64,000 nucleotides of DNA, from NCBI GenBank assembly GCA_023459875.1, contig JAEWRY010000028.1:106407-170406 (forward strand), written 5' to 3'. Positions 63,640 to 64,000 of this stretch are shown in pieces. Position 1 is the first letter of the stretch; the number at the start of each line of letters is the position of its first letter. The translations under genes and the position numbers were made by a program. This DNA comes from Bacillota bacterium (GTDB lineage Bacteria; Bacillota; Clostridia; Oscillospirales; Oscillospiraceae). The notes beneath the pieces are model-generated. The model had not been told where the DNA came from and did no database searches. It saw only the letters and a list, made by a program, of their open reading frames with translations.

Positions 63640-63854
63640 CTAGAAGCTCAGGGAATTTTAAGTCGAGAAATGATCCCAACCATTCCAGTGACAGCATACT
63701 ATACACTAACTGAAAAAGGAAAAGACTTAAGCAAGCTGATCGCTGAAATGAAAAAATGGGGAGAAAAGTACCAATAGGGTAAAACGGGTTGCGCTAATTG
63801 AAAAAGGATTAAAAAGGGACAAGGTTTAGTCTTCAGAACAAAACTAACGCTCCC

Positions 63855-64000
63855 AATGGCTTGAAGCCGTTGTGGATGGTGACAGCCTGGATTGGAAAAA
63901 TCTGTCGGCGGCGGAAATCACCCAGAGGGTTCTGAAACGGGTGCAGCCCGGTTCCATCGTCCTCTTCCACAACGCCGCACTCCATACGCCCGAGGCGCTG
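63855..64000 (+). pseudogene. Second, 5'-truncated copy of the pdaB 3' region (runs off window)
   Basis: From 63881 to the end the sequence matches pdaB 53702-53821 at 113 of 120 bases; all seven differences are synonymous (DSLDWKNLSAAEITQRVLKR...). Upstream (63855-63880) similarity decays with a frame shift, and no start or NodB N-terminal half is present. Its 3' end is outside the window, so it may be a gene fragment or the end of a rearranged gene. Confidence 0.85.

Larger units (their letters stand above)
62248..63777 (+). pseudogene. HxlR-family transcriptional regulator interrupted by IS5-type element
   Basis: The 5' part (62248-62437) encodes ESYVEKALNVIGGKWSLLII and GTKRFGELLHALHGISPKTL, the winged-helix core of HxlR regulators. 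The 3' part resumes at 63644 and reads in frame to 63777 (EAQGILSREMIPTIPVTAYY, then TEKGKDLSKLIAEMKKWGEK). Joining them across one CTAG gives a normal HxlR of about 107 residues. The IS cuts it after the codon for Leu in RNL. The sequence is AT-rich compared with most of the window, pointing to horizontal acquisition. The N-terminal Cys of some HxlR sensors is absent. Confidence 0.88.

Overview
This looks like chromosome of a GC-rich, endospore-forming member of the Clostridia, most probably the Oscillospiraceae (placement inferred). The evidence is the spoIIAB-sigF pair, two CotF-like coat proteins, a PdaB-type deacetylase, a Firmicutes-order S10-spc-alpha ribosomal cluster with a KOW-domain gene between map and infA, SLH-domain surface proteins and strong AGGAGG ribosome binding sites. 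Most genes sit behind sigma-A promoters with exact 17-nt spacers.

Layout. 1-3.3 kb: end of the spoIIA operon, an intergenic run of four hairpins behind a near-consensus promoter, a GtrB/GtrA-like lipid-sugar pair and a small helical protein. 3.4-6.4 kb: an SLH protein and two small genes. 6.4-23.1 kb: one long co-directional operon, rpsJ to rplQ, encoding 25 ribosomal proteins plus SecY, Adk, Map, a KOW protein, IF-1 and RpoA, closed by a strong terminator. Its unusual parts are a structured 372-nt rpsJ-rplC spacer that carries a second copy of the rpsJ tail, an S3 with a 130-residue Gly/Arg repeat tail, and an L3 with a tandem octapeptide tail. 23.1-25.4 kb: an AhpD-like protein and formate-tetrahydrofolate ligase. 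25.6-33.7 kb: an SLH protein and a MacA/MacB-type efflux system, divergent from a response regulator and histidine kinase. 33.7-42.8 kb: malic enzyme, TrmB, a calcium-type P-ATPase, a DUF445 protein, a DUF2087 protein, an enoyl-CoA hydratase remnant, dihydrolipoyl dehydrogenase and coat proteins.

42.9-53.0 kb is an amino-acid and peptide scavenging block: an M14 amidohydrolase/desuccinylase-like enzyme, a methionine gamma-lyase-like enzyme, a creatininase-family amidohydrolase, a complete Opp/Dpp-type ABC importer and isoaspartyl dipeptidase. Together they could import unusual peptides, cut them and degrade the products.

53.2-64 kb is an accessory region with lower GC in parts. It starts at pdaB and ends in a second copy of the pdaB 3' half that differs only by synonymous changes. 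Between the copies lie joined remnants of IS3, IS21 and IS66 transposases, a 2006-residue surface protein (SpaA-like modules, two Fn3-like domains and three SLH repeats), and an HxlR regulator gene cut by a 1202-bp IS5-type element with a CTAG target duplication and a frameshifted transposase.

A composite repeat occurs 3' of several genes. It is a GGCGGTGTCTCA hairpin followed by an 80-86 bp imperfect palindrome with TGTCATTCTGA-type ends, with three full copies and one in which an ordinary terminator replaces the first hairpin.
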